From contig JAJAYJ010000005.1 in assembly GCA_026786275.1 (NCBI GenBank), forward strand, positions 1 through 32,687: 32,687 bases of DNA, read 5' to 3'. The position numbers were made by a program, and so were the translations under genes. The notes under the pieces were generated by a model. It ran no database searches. It saw only the letters and a program-made list of their open reading frames with translations, and was not told the DNA's origin. Within the stretch, counting starts at the first letter, position 1, and each line of letters opens with the position of its first letter. Shown one piece after another: positions 23,685 through 32,422 of this stretch. The DNA comes from Nocardioides sp. (lineage in GTDB: Bacteria; Actinomycetota; Actinomycetes; Propionibacteriales; Nocardioidaceae).

Positions 23685-24445
23685 CGGGTCTGCAGCAGCT
23701 CGCCGTCCTGGCCACCGGCCTCGTCGCCGGGATCCTGACCTCCACCGTGGGCGTCGCCTCGCTGCTGAGCTTCCCGGTGCTGCTGGCGATCGGCCTGCCC
23801 CCGGTCGTGGCCAACGCGTCGAACACCGTGGGGCTGATGCCCGCGGGCATCAGCGGGTCGTTCGGCTACCGCGAGGAGCTGCGCACCCACCCCGGGGTGA
23901 CGGCGGTCGTCGTGGTGACCTGCGGCCTCGGCGCCGTCGCGGGCGCCACACTGCTGCTCGCGCTCCCGGCCGGGGTCTTCGAGGCGGTCGTGCCCTGGTT
24001 GATCCTGTTCACCTGCCTGCTGGTCGGGGTGCAGCCGACGATCTCGGGCTGGCTGCGCCGCCGACGTACCAGCCCCCAGCAGGCCCGGCGGACCCGGATG
24101 TCCGGCGTGACGTCGCTCTTCTCGACCCTCGTGGGCGTGTACGGCGGCTACTTCGGCGCCGGGTCGGGCGTGATGATGGTGGCCGTCCTCGGTTTCGGCC
24201 TCGACCTCGAGCTGCGCGTCGTGAACGGCCTGAAGACGGCGTCGATCTTCGCCGGCAACCTGGTGGCGACCCTGATCTTCGTGGTCGTCGCCGACCTGGC
24301 CTGGGAGGTGATCGTCCTGCTCTCGCTGGGCTCGGTCGTCGGCGGGTACGTCGGCGCGCGGATCGGTCGCCGGCTCCCGCCGACCCTGTTCCGGGTGCTG
24401 GTCGTCCTCGCCGGCGTGGTCGCCGCGGTGACCCTGCTGACCTGA
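23681..24445 (+). CDS. TauE/SafE-family membrane transporter
   Basis: 254 residues from a GTG at 23681 that overlaps the regulator stop. Seven to eight hydrophobic helices form two related halves. The first has LVAGILTSTVGVASLLSFPV and ANASNTVGLMPAGISGSFGY; the second has GVYGGYFGAGSGVMMVAVLG and VVNGLKTASIFAGNLVATLI, a typical TauE/SafE pair of GxxGGxxG-type and N-rich segments. Family members export sulfite, sulfonates or small organic anions. Co-translation with the FadR-type regulator suggests the same signal controls the carrier operon and this gene. The direction and substrate of transport are unknown. Confidence 0.88.
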   Translation: MTGLQQLAVLATGLVAGILTSTVGVASLLSFPVLLAIGLPPVVANASNTVGLMPAGISGSFGYREELRTHPGVTAVVVVTCGLGAVAGATLLLALPAGVFEAVVPWLILFTCLLVGVQPTISGWLRRRRTSPQQARRTRMSGVTSLFSTLVGVYGGYFGAGSGVMMVAVLGFGLDLELRVVNGLKTASIFAGNLVATLIFVVVADLAWEVIVLLSLGSVVGGYVGARIGRRLPPTLFRVLVVLAGVVAAVTLLT

Positions 24446-24456
24446 GCCCGCTCGCC

Positions 24457-25857
24457 TCAGCGCGCCGCCGGCGCGACCAGCGGCCACGGCCGGGCCTGCT
24501 CCAGCTGGGCCGACAGGCTGAGCAGGGTGGTCTCGTCGTCGGTGCGTCCCACCAGCTGCACCGCGACGGGCAGACCGTCGGGGCCGGTGCCGCAGGGCAC
24601 GCTGGCGGCCGGGTTGCCGGCGACGTTCCACAGCGCGGCGTACGCGATGGCGGGCATCGCGAGCAGCGAGGAGGCCACCGTGCCGCGGCCGTCGAGCAGA
24701 CCGACCCGGGGCGGGCGGTGCGCGATCGCGGGCGTGAGCAGCACGTCGAGACCACCCGGGGCGTCGAAGACCCGGTTGGCCCGCAGCGAGACCTGCTCGG
24801 TGCGTCGCAGCGCCCAGGTCAGCACCCTCGGCCGCACCCAGCTGCCGAGACGGTAGGTCTCCCGGGTCCGGCGCTCGAGCCGGTCGTGGTGCTCGACCGC
24901 GTCGGCCTGCGCACGGATGCCGCCGAAGAACTGAGGTACGAACGCTGCCGTGGGGTCGGGGTAGCGCGGGTCCACCTGCCGCACGTCGTGGCCGAGGTCG
25001 ACCAGCAGCCTCACGGTCTCCTCGACCGCCCGCACGTGCACCGGGTCGGGCCGGACGCCGGGCGTAACCGGCGTGAGGCTCCAGCCGATCCGAAGCCGCC
25101 CGGGCTCGCGGCCGGCCGCCTGCGTGAAGGACCCGGTCTCGCCGGCGGCGAACAGGTCGCTCGGCAGGCTGCCCCGGATCGCGTCGAAGACGATCGCGCT
25201 GTCCAGCACCGTGCGGGTCAGGGGACCCGTGGTGCCCAGCGCCCACCACAGGTGTGACTCGGGTGCGGCGGTGACCCTGCCCCGCTGGGGCTTCAGCCCG
25301 AAGAGGCCGCAGCACGCGCTCGGGATCCGGATCGACCCTCCCCCGTCGCCCCCGAGGCCGACAGGGACCATGCCGCTGGCGACCGCGGCCGCCGTACCCC
25401 CGCTCGAGCCACCGGGCGTGCGGGTCCGGTCCCACGGGTTGCGGGTGACGCCGCGGCTGGCGGACTCGGTGTAGGGGAACGCGCCGAACTCCGGCATTGT
25501 CGTCGTGGCCACCACCACCGCCCCCGCCCGTCGCAGACGGGCCACGGTCTCGGCGTCCGTGATGGCCGGGGTGGAGTTGCCGTCGCCGCCGTAGGTCGTC
25601 ACGCAGCCCGCGACCGCCATCTCCGCCTTCACCACGACCGGTACGCCGTGCATCGGCCCGGTCGGCTCCCCCGCCCGCCGGCTGGCGTCGCGGGCGTCCG
25701 CCTCGGCCCGGGCCTCCGCGGCCAGCAGCCGGGAGACGGCGTTGAGGTCCGGGTCGGCCACCGCGATCCGCTCGAGGGCCGCGTCGGTGACCGCCCGGGC
25801 GCTGACCTCGCCGCTCGAGGTCAGGCGGGCGGTCTCGGCGGCGCTCAGATGTTCCAC
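24457..25857 (-). CDS. Amidase-signature family enzyme
   Basis: 466 residues from a GTG at 25857, 10 bases after the glutamate dehydrogenase stop. The Ser-Ser-Lys catalytic system is visible: Lys77 in VVVKAEM, the GGSSGGTAAAVASG loop (149-162, Ser151/152) and nucleophile Ser175 in GDGGGSIRIPSACCGLFGLKP (shown here in part: GGGSIRIPS). Family enzymes hydrolyse amides to acid and ammonia. It is not a GatA by context, because no gatB or gatC is near. The position after dioxygenase and glutamate dehydrogenase suggests nitrogen or amino-acid catabolism, which is inference. The substrate cannot be assigned. Confidence 0.9.
   Translation of the reverse strand: MEHLSAAETARLTSSGEVSARAVTDAALERIAVADPDLNAVSRLLAAEARAEADARDASRRAGEPTGPMHGVPVVVKAEMAVAGCVTTYGGDGNSTPAITDAETVARLRRAGAVVVATTTMPEFGAFPYTESASRGVTRNPWDRTRTPGGSSGGTAAAVASGMVPVGLGGDGGGSIRIPSACCGLFGLKPQRGRVTAAPESHLWWALGTTGPLTRTVLDSAIVFDAIRGSLPSDLFAAGETGSFTQAAGREPGRLRIGWSLTPVTPGVRPDPVHVRAVEETVRLLVDLGHDVRQVDPRYPDPTAAFVPQFFGGIRAQADAVEHHDRLERRTRETYRLGSWVRPRVLTWALRRTEQVSLRANRVFDAPGGLDVLLTPAIAHRPPRVGLLDGRGTVASSLLAMPAIAYAALWNVAGNPAASVPCGTGPDGLPVAVQLVGRTDDETTLLSLSAQLEQARPWPLVAPAAR
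24461..24475. terminator. Short hairpin at the convergent TauE/amidase ends
   Basis: CGCGCC (24461-24466) and GGCGCG (24470-24475) form a perfect 6-base stem with a 3-base loop, 15 bases after the transporter stop. It lies inside the last codons of the convergent amidase gene. No T-run; in such GC-rich DNA this may be chance. Confidence 0.25.
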
Positions 25858-25867
25858 GCGGACGAGG

Positions 25868-28800
25868 CTAGAGCAGGCCGCGCACCACCCGCAGCCCGAC
25901 CGAGACCCGGGCCAGGTCACCGGTGGCGTCGGCCGTGATCTGGCCCAGGGTCTCCGCGGCGCGCTCGACCACCACAGCCTCGGACTCCTCCCAGCTCGCG
26001 ATCCGGGCGGGGGCCGACTCGTCGGGCGAGGTGGCCCGCAGCACCTGGGCGGTCAGCTGGGCGTGCACCGCGTGCAGATCGTCACGCAGCGCGGCCCTGG
26101 CCATGGTCTGCCAGCGGTCCACCCGGGGCAGGGCCACGATCTTGGCCAGCAGCGCCGTCAGCCCCAGCCGCTCACCGAGCGCGAAGTGCACGCGCGCGAC
26201 GTCGGTCGGGTCCAGGTCGTCGCGCTGCGCGATCTCGATGATGCCCAGCAGCATGTACGACGGCGACAGCACCGCGACCCGGATGGCCAGGTCCTGCGGC
26301 ACGTCCCGGGCGACCAGCGCGTCGCGCCGGCCGTGGAAGGCTTCGAGCTCGCGGCCCGACATGAGCTGCGGCAGGTCGAGCATCGCCCGCTGCACGAACC
26401 CGGAGAACTGGTCGACGGTGACCTGGCTGTCCAGGGGCGGGCGCCGGTTGGTCACCAGCCACCGAGACGCCCGCTCGACCAGGGTCCGCATCTCGATGCG
26501 CATCCTGGTCTGGACCGACGCGTCGAGCACGTTGTCGTAGCGGGTCAGCTCCTCGCGCAGCGGCAGCGACCCGAAGATCTCCCGGGCCACGAAGTTGGCC
26601 CGGGTCAGCTCGGCCGCGTCGGCCCCCGTCTCGCCCGCCAGCCGCGGCCAGTAGGTCATCCCGGCGCCGTTGACGAGGTCGTTGACCACCTGGGTCACGA
26701 TGATCTCGCGGCGCAGCGGGTGCTCCTCGATCTGGCGGTGGAACTCCTCGCGCATCGCGCTCGGGAAGTACGCCGTGAGGTCGAGGTCGAGGTAGAGGTC
26801 GTCGGGCAGGTTACTGGCGATCAGCTCGTCGGCCAGCACGATCTTGGTCCAGGCCATCAGGACCGACAGCTCCGGCACGGTCAGGGCGCCGCCCTGGTCC
26901 AGGCGGCGGCGTACCTGCTGGCTCGAGGGCAGGCCCTCGATCTCGCGGTTCAGCGTCCCGGCCTGCTCGAGGTCCTTCATGAACTCCTCGTGCACGTGCA
27001 GCAGGGACGGGGCGTGGGCAGCGGCGTTGGCCAGGGCCAGGTTCTGCTCGTAGTTGTCGCGCAGCACCAGGGCGGAGACCTCGTCGGTCATCTGCACCAG
27101 CAGCGCGTTGCGCTGCTTCTCGGTCAGGTCGCCGTCCTTGACCACCTTGTCGAGCAGGATCGTGATGTTCACCTCGTGATCCGACGTGTCGACCCCGGCA
27201 GAGTTGTCGATGAAGTCGGTGTTGATCCGGCCGCCCTGGCCGTCGCCACCCGTCAGCGCGTACTCGATCCGCCCGGCCTGCGTCAGACCCAGGTTGCCGC
27301 CCTCGCCCACGCAGCGGGCACGGACCTCGCGTCCGTCGACCCGGATGGTGTCGTTGGCCTTGTCGCCGGCGTCGCCGTGGGTCTCCTCGGAGCCCTTGAC
27401 GTAGGTGCCGATCCCACCGTTCCAGAGCAGGTCGACCGGCGCGGTCAGGATCGCGCGCATCAGCTCGGCCGGGGTCAGCGAGGTCACGGAGGCGTCGAGG
27501 CCCAGGGCGGCCCGCACCTGCTCGTTGACCGGGATCGACTTCAGGGAGCGCGAGAACACGCCGCCACCGGCCGAGAGCAGGCTGCTGTCGTAGTCGCGCC
27601 AGCTGGAGCGGGGCAGCGCGAAGAGCCGCCGCCGCTCGGCGTACGACGTCGCGGTGTCGGGCGCGGGGTCGAGGAAGATGTCGCGGTGGTCGAAGGCGGC
27701 CACGAGCCGGGTGTGCTCGGAGCAGAGCAACCCGTTGCCGAACACGTCCCCGGACATGTCGCCGATGCCGACGCAGGTGAAGTCCTCGTGCTGGCAGTCG
27801 ATGCCGCGCTCGCGGAAGTGGCGCTGCACCGACACCCAGGCGCCGCGGGCGGTGATCCCCATCGCCTTGTGGTCGTAGCCCACCGAGCCACCGCTCGCGA
27901 ACGCGTCTCCGAGCCAGAACCCGTGGTCGTGGGCCACGCCGTTCGCGATGTCGCTGAACGTCGCGGTGCCCTTGTCGGCGGCGACCACGAGGTAGGAGTC
28001 GTCCTGGTCGTGGCGCACCACGTCACGGGGCGGCACCACCTGGTCGTCGATCCGGTTGTCGGTCACGTCGAGCAGGCCCGAGATGAACGTGGTGTAGCAG
28101 GCCACCCCCTCGGCCAGCCACGCGTCCCGGTCGCCGGCGTCGGGCAGCTGCTTGCAGAAGAAGCCACCCTTGGCGCCGACCGGCACGATCACCGTGTTCT
28201 TGACCATCTGGGCCTTCACCAGCCCCAGCACCTCGGTGCGGAAGTCGTCGCGGCGATCCGACCAGCGCAGCCCACCGCGGGCGACGGCACCGAAGCGCAT
28301 GTGCACGCCCTCCACGCGCGGCGAGTAGACGAAGATCTCGAACGTGGGACGCGGCTGTGGCAGGTCAGGGATCCCTGAAGGGTCGAGCTTGAAGGACATG
28401 TACGGCCGGGGCGAGCCGTCCGCGCCGGGCTGGAAGAAGTTGGTACGCAGGGTCGCGGTCATGTGGGTCAGGTAGGAGCGCAGGATCCGGTCGTGGTCGA
28501 GGCTGACCACGTCGTCGAGGGCCGTAGTGATCCGCCGGCGGACCTCCTGCTCGCGGCGGGGCCCCTCGACCGGGCCCAGGGCGGGGTCGAAGCGGGCCTC
28601 GAACAGCCGCACCAGCATCCGGGTGATGTCGACGTTGATCCGCAGCGCGCCTTCGATCGAGTCCTGCGCGAACGGTGAGGCGCCCTGCCGCATGTACTTG
28701 GCGTAGGCCCGCAGCACGGTGGCCTGCCGCCAGGTCAGACCGGCGGCGAGCACGAGGCCGTTGAACCCGTCGGTCTCGTTGAAGCCGTCCCACACCGCGC

Positions 28801-30754
28801 GCAGCGCGTCCTGGAACAGGTCGCGGGCTCCCTCGGGCAGGGCGAGGGGGTAGCGCAGCCCGAACTCGTAGACGTGCGAGGCCCGACCCAGGCCCTCCAG
28901 CTGGTAGGGCCGCTCGTCGACCACCTCGACCCCCATCGAGGACAGCATCGGCAGCACCTGCGAGAGCGAGAGCGGCTCCCCGATCCGGTAGACCTTCAAC
29001 CGGGCCTCGCCGCGGGCGGCGTCGAGGTGCTCGAAGAGGGACAGGTCGATGCCCTCGTCACCCCTGATCGCCTCCAGCCGGCCCAGGTCGACCGACGCCG
29101 TGCGGGGTGCGTAGTCCTCCTTGTAGGCCTCGGGGAAGGAGTCGACGTAGCGGCGCCCGAGGATCGTGCCGACCTCCTCGCCGTACTCCGCCACGACGGC
29201 GGTGGTGAAGTCGTCGCTCCACGACCGCGACGCCTCGGTGAGGCGACGTTCGAGGTCGGTGGTGTCGAGACCGCGGATGACCCCGGTGTCGACCAGGGAG
29301 CCCTGGGCCAGGTGCACCACGAAGTGCACGCGTGCCGTCGTGGACTCGTCGATACGGACGGTGAACTCCACGGAGTCACCGCCGAGCCGGTCGGTGAGGA
29401 TCTTTGCGAACTTCTCGCGCACCGCCGTGTTGTAGCGGTCGCGGGGCAGGTAGACCAGGACCGAGACGTAGCGGCCGTAGGTGTCACGACGCAGGAACAT
29501 CCGCACCGCCCGGCGCTCGCGGGCGTTCATCGCCGCCTCGACCATCGGGCTCAGCTCGGCGACCGGCGTGTGGAACAGCTCGTCGCGGGGGTAGGTCTCG
29601 AGGGTGTCCATCAGGGCTTTGCCGGCGTGGCTGCGGGGGTCGAAGCCACTCGCGTGCAGCACCGCCGCCGCCTTCTCGCGCAGCAGCGGGATCCGCATCA
29701 GGGAGTCGGTGTAGGCGGCGCTGCTGAACAGGCCGAGGAAGCGCCGCTCGCCGACGACCTCGCCGGAGGCGTCGAACGTCTTCACGCCGACGTAGTCGAG
29801 GTACGCCGGGCGGTGCACGGTGGCGCGGGAGTTGGCCTTGGCCAGCACCAGCAGGGTCTTCTCGCGAGCCTTGGCCTTCACCGGCTCGGGCAGCCGCCCG
29901 AACGACGTGGACAGGTCCTGGTCGGCCCGCAGGATCCCGAGCCCGGTGCCGGGCAGTGCCCGCAGCACGTCGTCCTCGAACCCGTCGACCTCGGCGCGCT
30001 GCAGCGCGTACTCCCGGTAGCCCAGGAACGTGAAGTGCTCGTCACCCAGCCACTCCAGGAGGGCCACGGCCTGGCGCACCTCCTCGGCCTCGAGCGGCGG
30101 CGGATCGGCCCGCAGACCGGCCACGACCTCGTCGATCATCGCGTGCATCTTGGGCCAGTCCTCGACCGACTCCCGCACGTCGCGCAGCACCCGCTGCACG
30201 TCCTCCACCACCGCGGCCGGGTCGTCGCCCTCCCGCAGGCGGTCGACCTCGACGTGCATCCACGACTCCCGCACGGCCTCGCCCTGGGGGGCCAGGGACC
30301 CGTCGACCACCGGCGCGACGTGCTGCAGGACCCCGGTGATGTCACGGGTCACGTCGAAGCCCGGGTGCACCACCAGGTGCACCGCCCGCAGCTGGCGCGA
30401 GAGCTCCATGGTGAGGGAGTCGACCAGGAAGGGCATGTCGTCGACGACGACCTCCACCACCGAGTGGCCGCCGGCGGTCCAGCCGTGCTCGCTCAGGGTC
30501 GGGGTGAAGACCCGGACGCTGGCCGTGCCCTGCGGACGCCGTCCGGCCAGCTTGACGTGGGAGGCGAGCGCGCCGTAGACGTCCACGTCGCTGCGCTCGA
30601 GGATGTCCTCAGGACTCACGTAGCGGTAGTAGGCCCGCAGCAGCGCCGCCACGTCCCCACGGGGCGGCCCCCCGGTGCCCTTGCTGGCACTGGCCAGGTC
30701 GATCGCCTTGCCGAGCAGCTCGGCCTTGTCCAGATCCTGCGTCGTCGTTGACAC
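25868..30754 (-). CDS. NAD-dependent glutamate dehydrogenase, large (GDH-180) type
   Basis: 1628 residues, the size of the very large bacterial NAD-GDH family. The N-terminal half holds ACT-like regulatory regions (for example residues 80-330, with VVEVVVDDMPFLVDSLTMEL). The catalytic part includes GGLRWSDRRDDFRTEVLGLV (about 826-845), VPVGAKGGFF with the substrate Lys near residue 860, and the nucleotide-binding GIGDMSGDVFGNGLL near residue 997-1011. A helical C-terminal domain follows. It converts L-glutamate to 2-oxoglutarate and ammonia with NAD. The GTG at 30754 matches where homologues begin, but GGAGG ends just one base before it, an unusually short spacing. It lies 28 bases after the tryptophan dioxygenase gene and 10 before the amidase, so the three probably form one transcript. 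Confidence 0.95.
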   Translation of the reverse strand: MSTTTQDLDKAELLGKAIDLASASKGTGGPPRGDVAALLRAYYRYVSPEDILERSDVDVYGALASHVKLAGRRPQGTASVRVFTPTLSEHGWTAGGHSVVEVVVDDMPFLVDSLTMELSRQLRAVHLVVHPGFDVTRDITGVLQHVAPVVDGSLAPQGEAVRESWMHVEVDRLREGDDPAAVVEDVQRVLRDVRESVEDWPKMHAMIDEVVAGLRADPPPLEAEEVRQAVALLEWLGDEHFTFLGYREYALQRAEVDGFEDDVLRALPGTGLGILRADQDLSTSFGRLPEPVKAKAREKTLLVLAKANSRATVHRPAYLDYVGVKTFDASGEVVGERRFLGLFSSAAYTDSLMRIPLLREKAAAVLHASGFDPRSHAGKALMDTLETYPRDELFHTPVAELSPMVEAAMNARERRAVRMFLRRDTYGRYVSVLVYLPRDRYNTAVREKFAKILTDRLGGDSVEFTVRIDESTTARVHFVVHLAQGSLVDTGVIRGLDTTDLERRLTEASRSWSDDFTTAVVAEYGEEVGTILGRRYVDSFPEAYKEDYAPRTASVDLGRLEAIRGDEGIDLSLFEHLDAARGEARLKVYRIGEPLSLSQVLPMLSSMGVEVVDERPYQLEGLGRASHVYEFGLRYPLALPEGARDLFQDALRAVWDGFNETDGFNGLVLAAGLTWRQATVLRAYAKYMRQGASPFAQDSIEGALRINVDITRMLVRLFEARFDPALGPVEGPRREQEVRRRITTALDDVVSLDHDRILRSYLTHMTATLRTNFFQPGADGSPRPYMSFKLDPSGIPDLPQPRPTFEIFVYSPRVEGVHMRFGAVARGGLRWSDRRDDFRTEVLGLVKAQMVKNTVIVPVGAKGGFFCKQLPDAGDRDAWLAEGVACYTTFISGLLDVTDNRIDDQVVPPRDVVRHDQDDSYLVVAADKGTATFSDIANGVAHDHGFWLGDAFASGGSVGYDHKAMGITARGAWVSVQRHFRERGIDCQHEDFTCVGIGDMSGDVFGNGLLCSEHTRLVAAFDHRDIFLDPAPDTATSYAERRRLFALPRSSWRDYDSSLLSAGGGVFSRSLKSIPVNEQVRAALGLDASVTSLTPAELMRAILTAPVDLLWNGGIGTYVKGSEETHGDAGDKANDTIRVDGREVRARCVGEGGNLGLTQAGRIEYALTGGDGQGGRINTDFIDNSAGVDTSDHEVNITILLDKVVKDGDLTEKQRNALLVQMTDEVSALVLRDNYEQNLALANAAAHAPSLLHVHEEFMKDLEQAGTLNREIEGLPSSQQVRRRLDQGGALTVPELSVLMAWTKIVLADELIASNLPDDLYLDLDLTAYFPSAMREEFHRQIEEHPLRREIIVTQVVNDLVNGAGMTYWPRLAGETGADAAELTRANFVAREIFGSLPLREELTRYDNVLDASVQTRMRIEMRTLVERASRWLVTNRRPPLDSQVTVDQFSGFVQRAMLDLPQLMSGRELEAFHGRRDALVARDVPQDLAIRVAVLSPSYMLLGIIEIAQRDDLDPTDVARVHFALGERLGLTALLAKIVALPRVDRWQTMARAALRDDLHAVHAQLTAQVLRATSPDESAPARIASWEESEAVVVERAAETLGQITADATGDLARVSVGLRVVRGLL

Positions 30755-30782
30755 GCCTCCGACCCTAGATGACCCGGCGGCC

Positions 30783-31607
30783 TCAGAGCGCGCTGCGCAG
30801 GTCCCAGAGCAGCGGGAAGTACTGGATCGACAACCTGCCGCGCAGGTACGACGACCCGCTCGAGCCGCCGGTGCCCGACTTGCGGCCGATCATCCGCTCC
30901 ACCATCACCACGTGCCGGGCCCGCCAGCTCGCGGCCAGCTCGTCGTGCTGCAGCAGCGCCTCCGCGAGTGCCCACACCGCGGCGTGCTGCGTACGGTCGT
31001 GGGCTGCGGTGCGCAGCGAGGCCGAGATCTCGGCGTCGGTGTCGGCCGCGAGGCCCTGGTCGCGCAGCACGTCGAGGAAGGCGTCCCACAGGGTGGGCTC
31101 GACCAGGCGCTGTTCCAGCCGTCGCCGCTCGAGGTCGGTGAGCCCCCGGAACCGCTCGACGTACGACGCGTCCTGGGCACCGGAGAGGAACTCCAGCTCG
31201 CGGAACTGCACCGACTGGAACCCGCTCGCCGGGGCCAGCCGCTGCCGGAACTCCAGGAAGTCCTGCGGGGTCATGGTCTCCAGCACGTCGACCTGCTGCA
31301 CCAGCACCCGCTCGATCACGTGCATCCGGCCCAGCAGGTGCTGGGCCCACCACAGCCGGCCCTGGCTCATCGCGTCCCGGGCCGCGGCGGCCTCGTGCAG
31401 CAGCTGCTTGAACCACAGCTCGTAGACCTGGTGGATGGTGATGAACAACAGCTCGTCGTGGGCCGGGGGGTCCGACTCCAGGTGCTGGGAGTCCAGCAGC
31501 TGGGGCAGTCGCAGGTAGCTGCCGTAGGTCAGCTGTGCGCCCTGCTCACCGAAGGATACGAACCGGTCGGTCGACGGGTCGTCGGGGGTCTCGCCAGCAG
31601 TGCTCAT
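30783..31607 (-). CDS. kynA: Tryptophan 2,3-dioxygenase
   Basis: 274 residues from the ATG at 31607. Family features are LTYGSYLRLPQLLDSQ, HDELLFITIHQVYELWFK with active-site His59, MTPQDFLEFRQRLAPASGFQS, and heme-ligand His232 in RHVVMVERMIGRKSGTGGSSG (shown here as key segment GRKSGTGGSSG). This heme enzyme opens the indole ring of L-tryptophan to N-formylkynurenine, the first step of the kynurenine route. Length and motifs are normal. No kynurenine formamidase or kynureninase is in the window. It is followed by the glutamate dehydrogenase gene on the same strand, and diverges from the DUF2505 gene. Confidence 0.94.
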   Translation of the reverse strand: MSTAGETPDDPSTDRFVSFGEQGAQLTYGSYLRLPQLLDSQHLESDPPAHDELLFITIHQVYELWFKQLLHEAAAARDAMSQGRLWWAQHLLGRMHVIERVLVQQVDVLETMTPQDFLEFRQRLAPASGFQSVQFRELEFLSGAQDASYVERFRGLTDLERRRLEQRLVEPTLWDAFLDVLRDQGLAADTDAEISASLRTAAHDRTQHAAVWALAEALLQHDELAASWRARHVVMVERMIGRKSGTGGSSGSSYLRGRLSIQYFPLLWDLRSAL

Positions 31608-31616
31608 GCCGCTACT

Positions 31617-31689
31617 GAACCACCTGACGTCCGGGGTCGGCGGCCGGCGGCGCGACCGGCATGATGGCGAGGACCAGAGGACCACCTGA
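31617..31689. promoter_or_regulatory. Direct repeats between divergent dioxygenase and DUF2505 genes
   Basis: GAACCACCTGA (31617-31627) and GGACCACCTGA (31679-31689) are near-identical copies 62 bases apart in the 92-base divergent promoter region. The distance is close to six helical turns, which would suit cooperative binding or looping. The right copy overlaps the ribosome-site region of DUF2505. Weak evidence without comparative data. Confidence 0.25.
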
Positions 31690-31699
31690 AGGGGAACCG

Positions 31700-32182
31700 A
31701 TGAGCAAGCGCATGACCTACGAGCTGACCTACGACGCACCCCTGGCGGACGTCGCCGCGATGCTCGGCGACCCGGCGTTCCGCGAGCAGGTCTGCACCGA
31801 CCAGCGGGTGCTGAGCTCGGACGTCACGATCGAGGAGGTCGGTGGGGTCCGCCAGGTCACCATCGACCAGACCCAGGCCGCCGAGGGCATCGCGTCGTTC
31901 GCCAAGAAGTTTGTGGGCGAGACGATCCACATCGTGCAGACCGAGTCGTGGACCAGCGCCGACCAGGGCACGATCGAGATGACCACCCCGGGCAAGCCGG
32001 GTGACATCAGGGGCACCATCGCGCTGGTGGAGTCCGGCGGGGTCACCACCGAGACCGTCGACATGGAGATCAAGATCGGCATCCCACTGGTCGGTGGCAA
32101 GATCGAGGGCCTGATCGGCGACCTGCTGCGCAGGGCGCTCAAGGCCGAGAACAGGGTCGGCCGGGACTACCTGTCGCGCTGA
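31700..32182 (+). CDS. DUF2505 domain-containing protein
   Basis: 160 residues from the ATG at 31700, preceded by GAAGGGGA at good spacing. It begins MSKRMTYELTYDAPLADVAA and is a START/SRPBCC-like alpha-beta protein by family (DUF2505, common in actinobacteria). Later segments include VTIDQTQAAEGIASFAKKFVG and a C-terminal IPLVGGKIEGLIGDLLRRAL amphipathic helix, which suits a hydrophobic ligand cavity. Function unknown. No signal peptide. Its 3' end overlaps the convergent small membrane protein gene by 16 bases. Confidence 0.88.
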   Translation: MSKRMTYELTYDAPLADVAAMLGDPAFREQVCTDQRVLSSDVTIEEVGGVRQVTIDQTQAAEGIASFAKKFVGETIHIVQTESWTSADQGTIEMTTPGKPGDIRGTIALVESGGVTTETVDMEIKIGIPLVGGKIEGLIGDLLRRALKAENRVGRDYLSR

Positions 32183-32364
32183 GGATCCTGGGGGCCGTGC
32201 GCGCGAGCCTGCCGGGTGCGGACGGCGAGCACGACCCCGAGCAGGACGAAGGGTCCGAACGCGAGCACCAGCACGAGCACCTGCTCGACCCCGTGCAGCG
32301 CACCGAGGTGCTGGGGCACGAGGGCCCGCGCCAGGTCCACCGCTATGTCCACCGTGTTGTGCAT
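32167..32364 (-). CDS. Small single-helix membrane protein
   Basis: 65 residues from the ATG at 32364 (an ATG at 32373 would add three). GGGGG a few bases upstream supports the 32364 start. The layout is a short amphipathic N-terminus (MHNTVDIAVDLARALVPQHL), a hydrophobic helix (about 29-48, VLVLVLAFGPFVLLGVVLAV) and a basic tail RTRQARAHGPQDPQRDR. Small proteins of this layout are common and unnamed in actinobacteria. The gene is convergent with DUF2505 and divergent from the alkene reductase; 49-58 bases separate it from the latter. Confidence 0.6.
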   Translation of the reverse strand: MHNTVDIAVDLARALVPQHLGALHGVEQVLVLVLAFGPFVLLGVVLAVRTRQARAHGPQDPQRDR

Positions 32365-32422
32365 CGCCCCCATTCTCGCTGCCCACCGGAATGAACGACA
32401 CACCCGGTGCCGTTGGGGAAGC

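Noticed and set aside
24457..25857. Amidase as GatA of the glutamyl-tRNA amidotransferase
   Set aside because: No gatB or gatC nearby and the C-terminal half does not show GatA-like features; a general amidase is the safer call.
25742..28378. An 878-residue open frame on the plus strand, and another of 625 residues at 28874-30751
   Set aside because: Both run antisense through the glutamate dehydrogenase gene and have no recognisable domains; long antisense frames are normal at this GC content.
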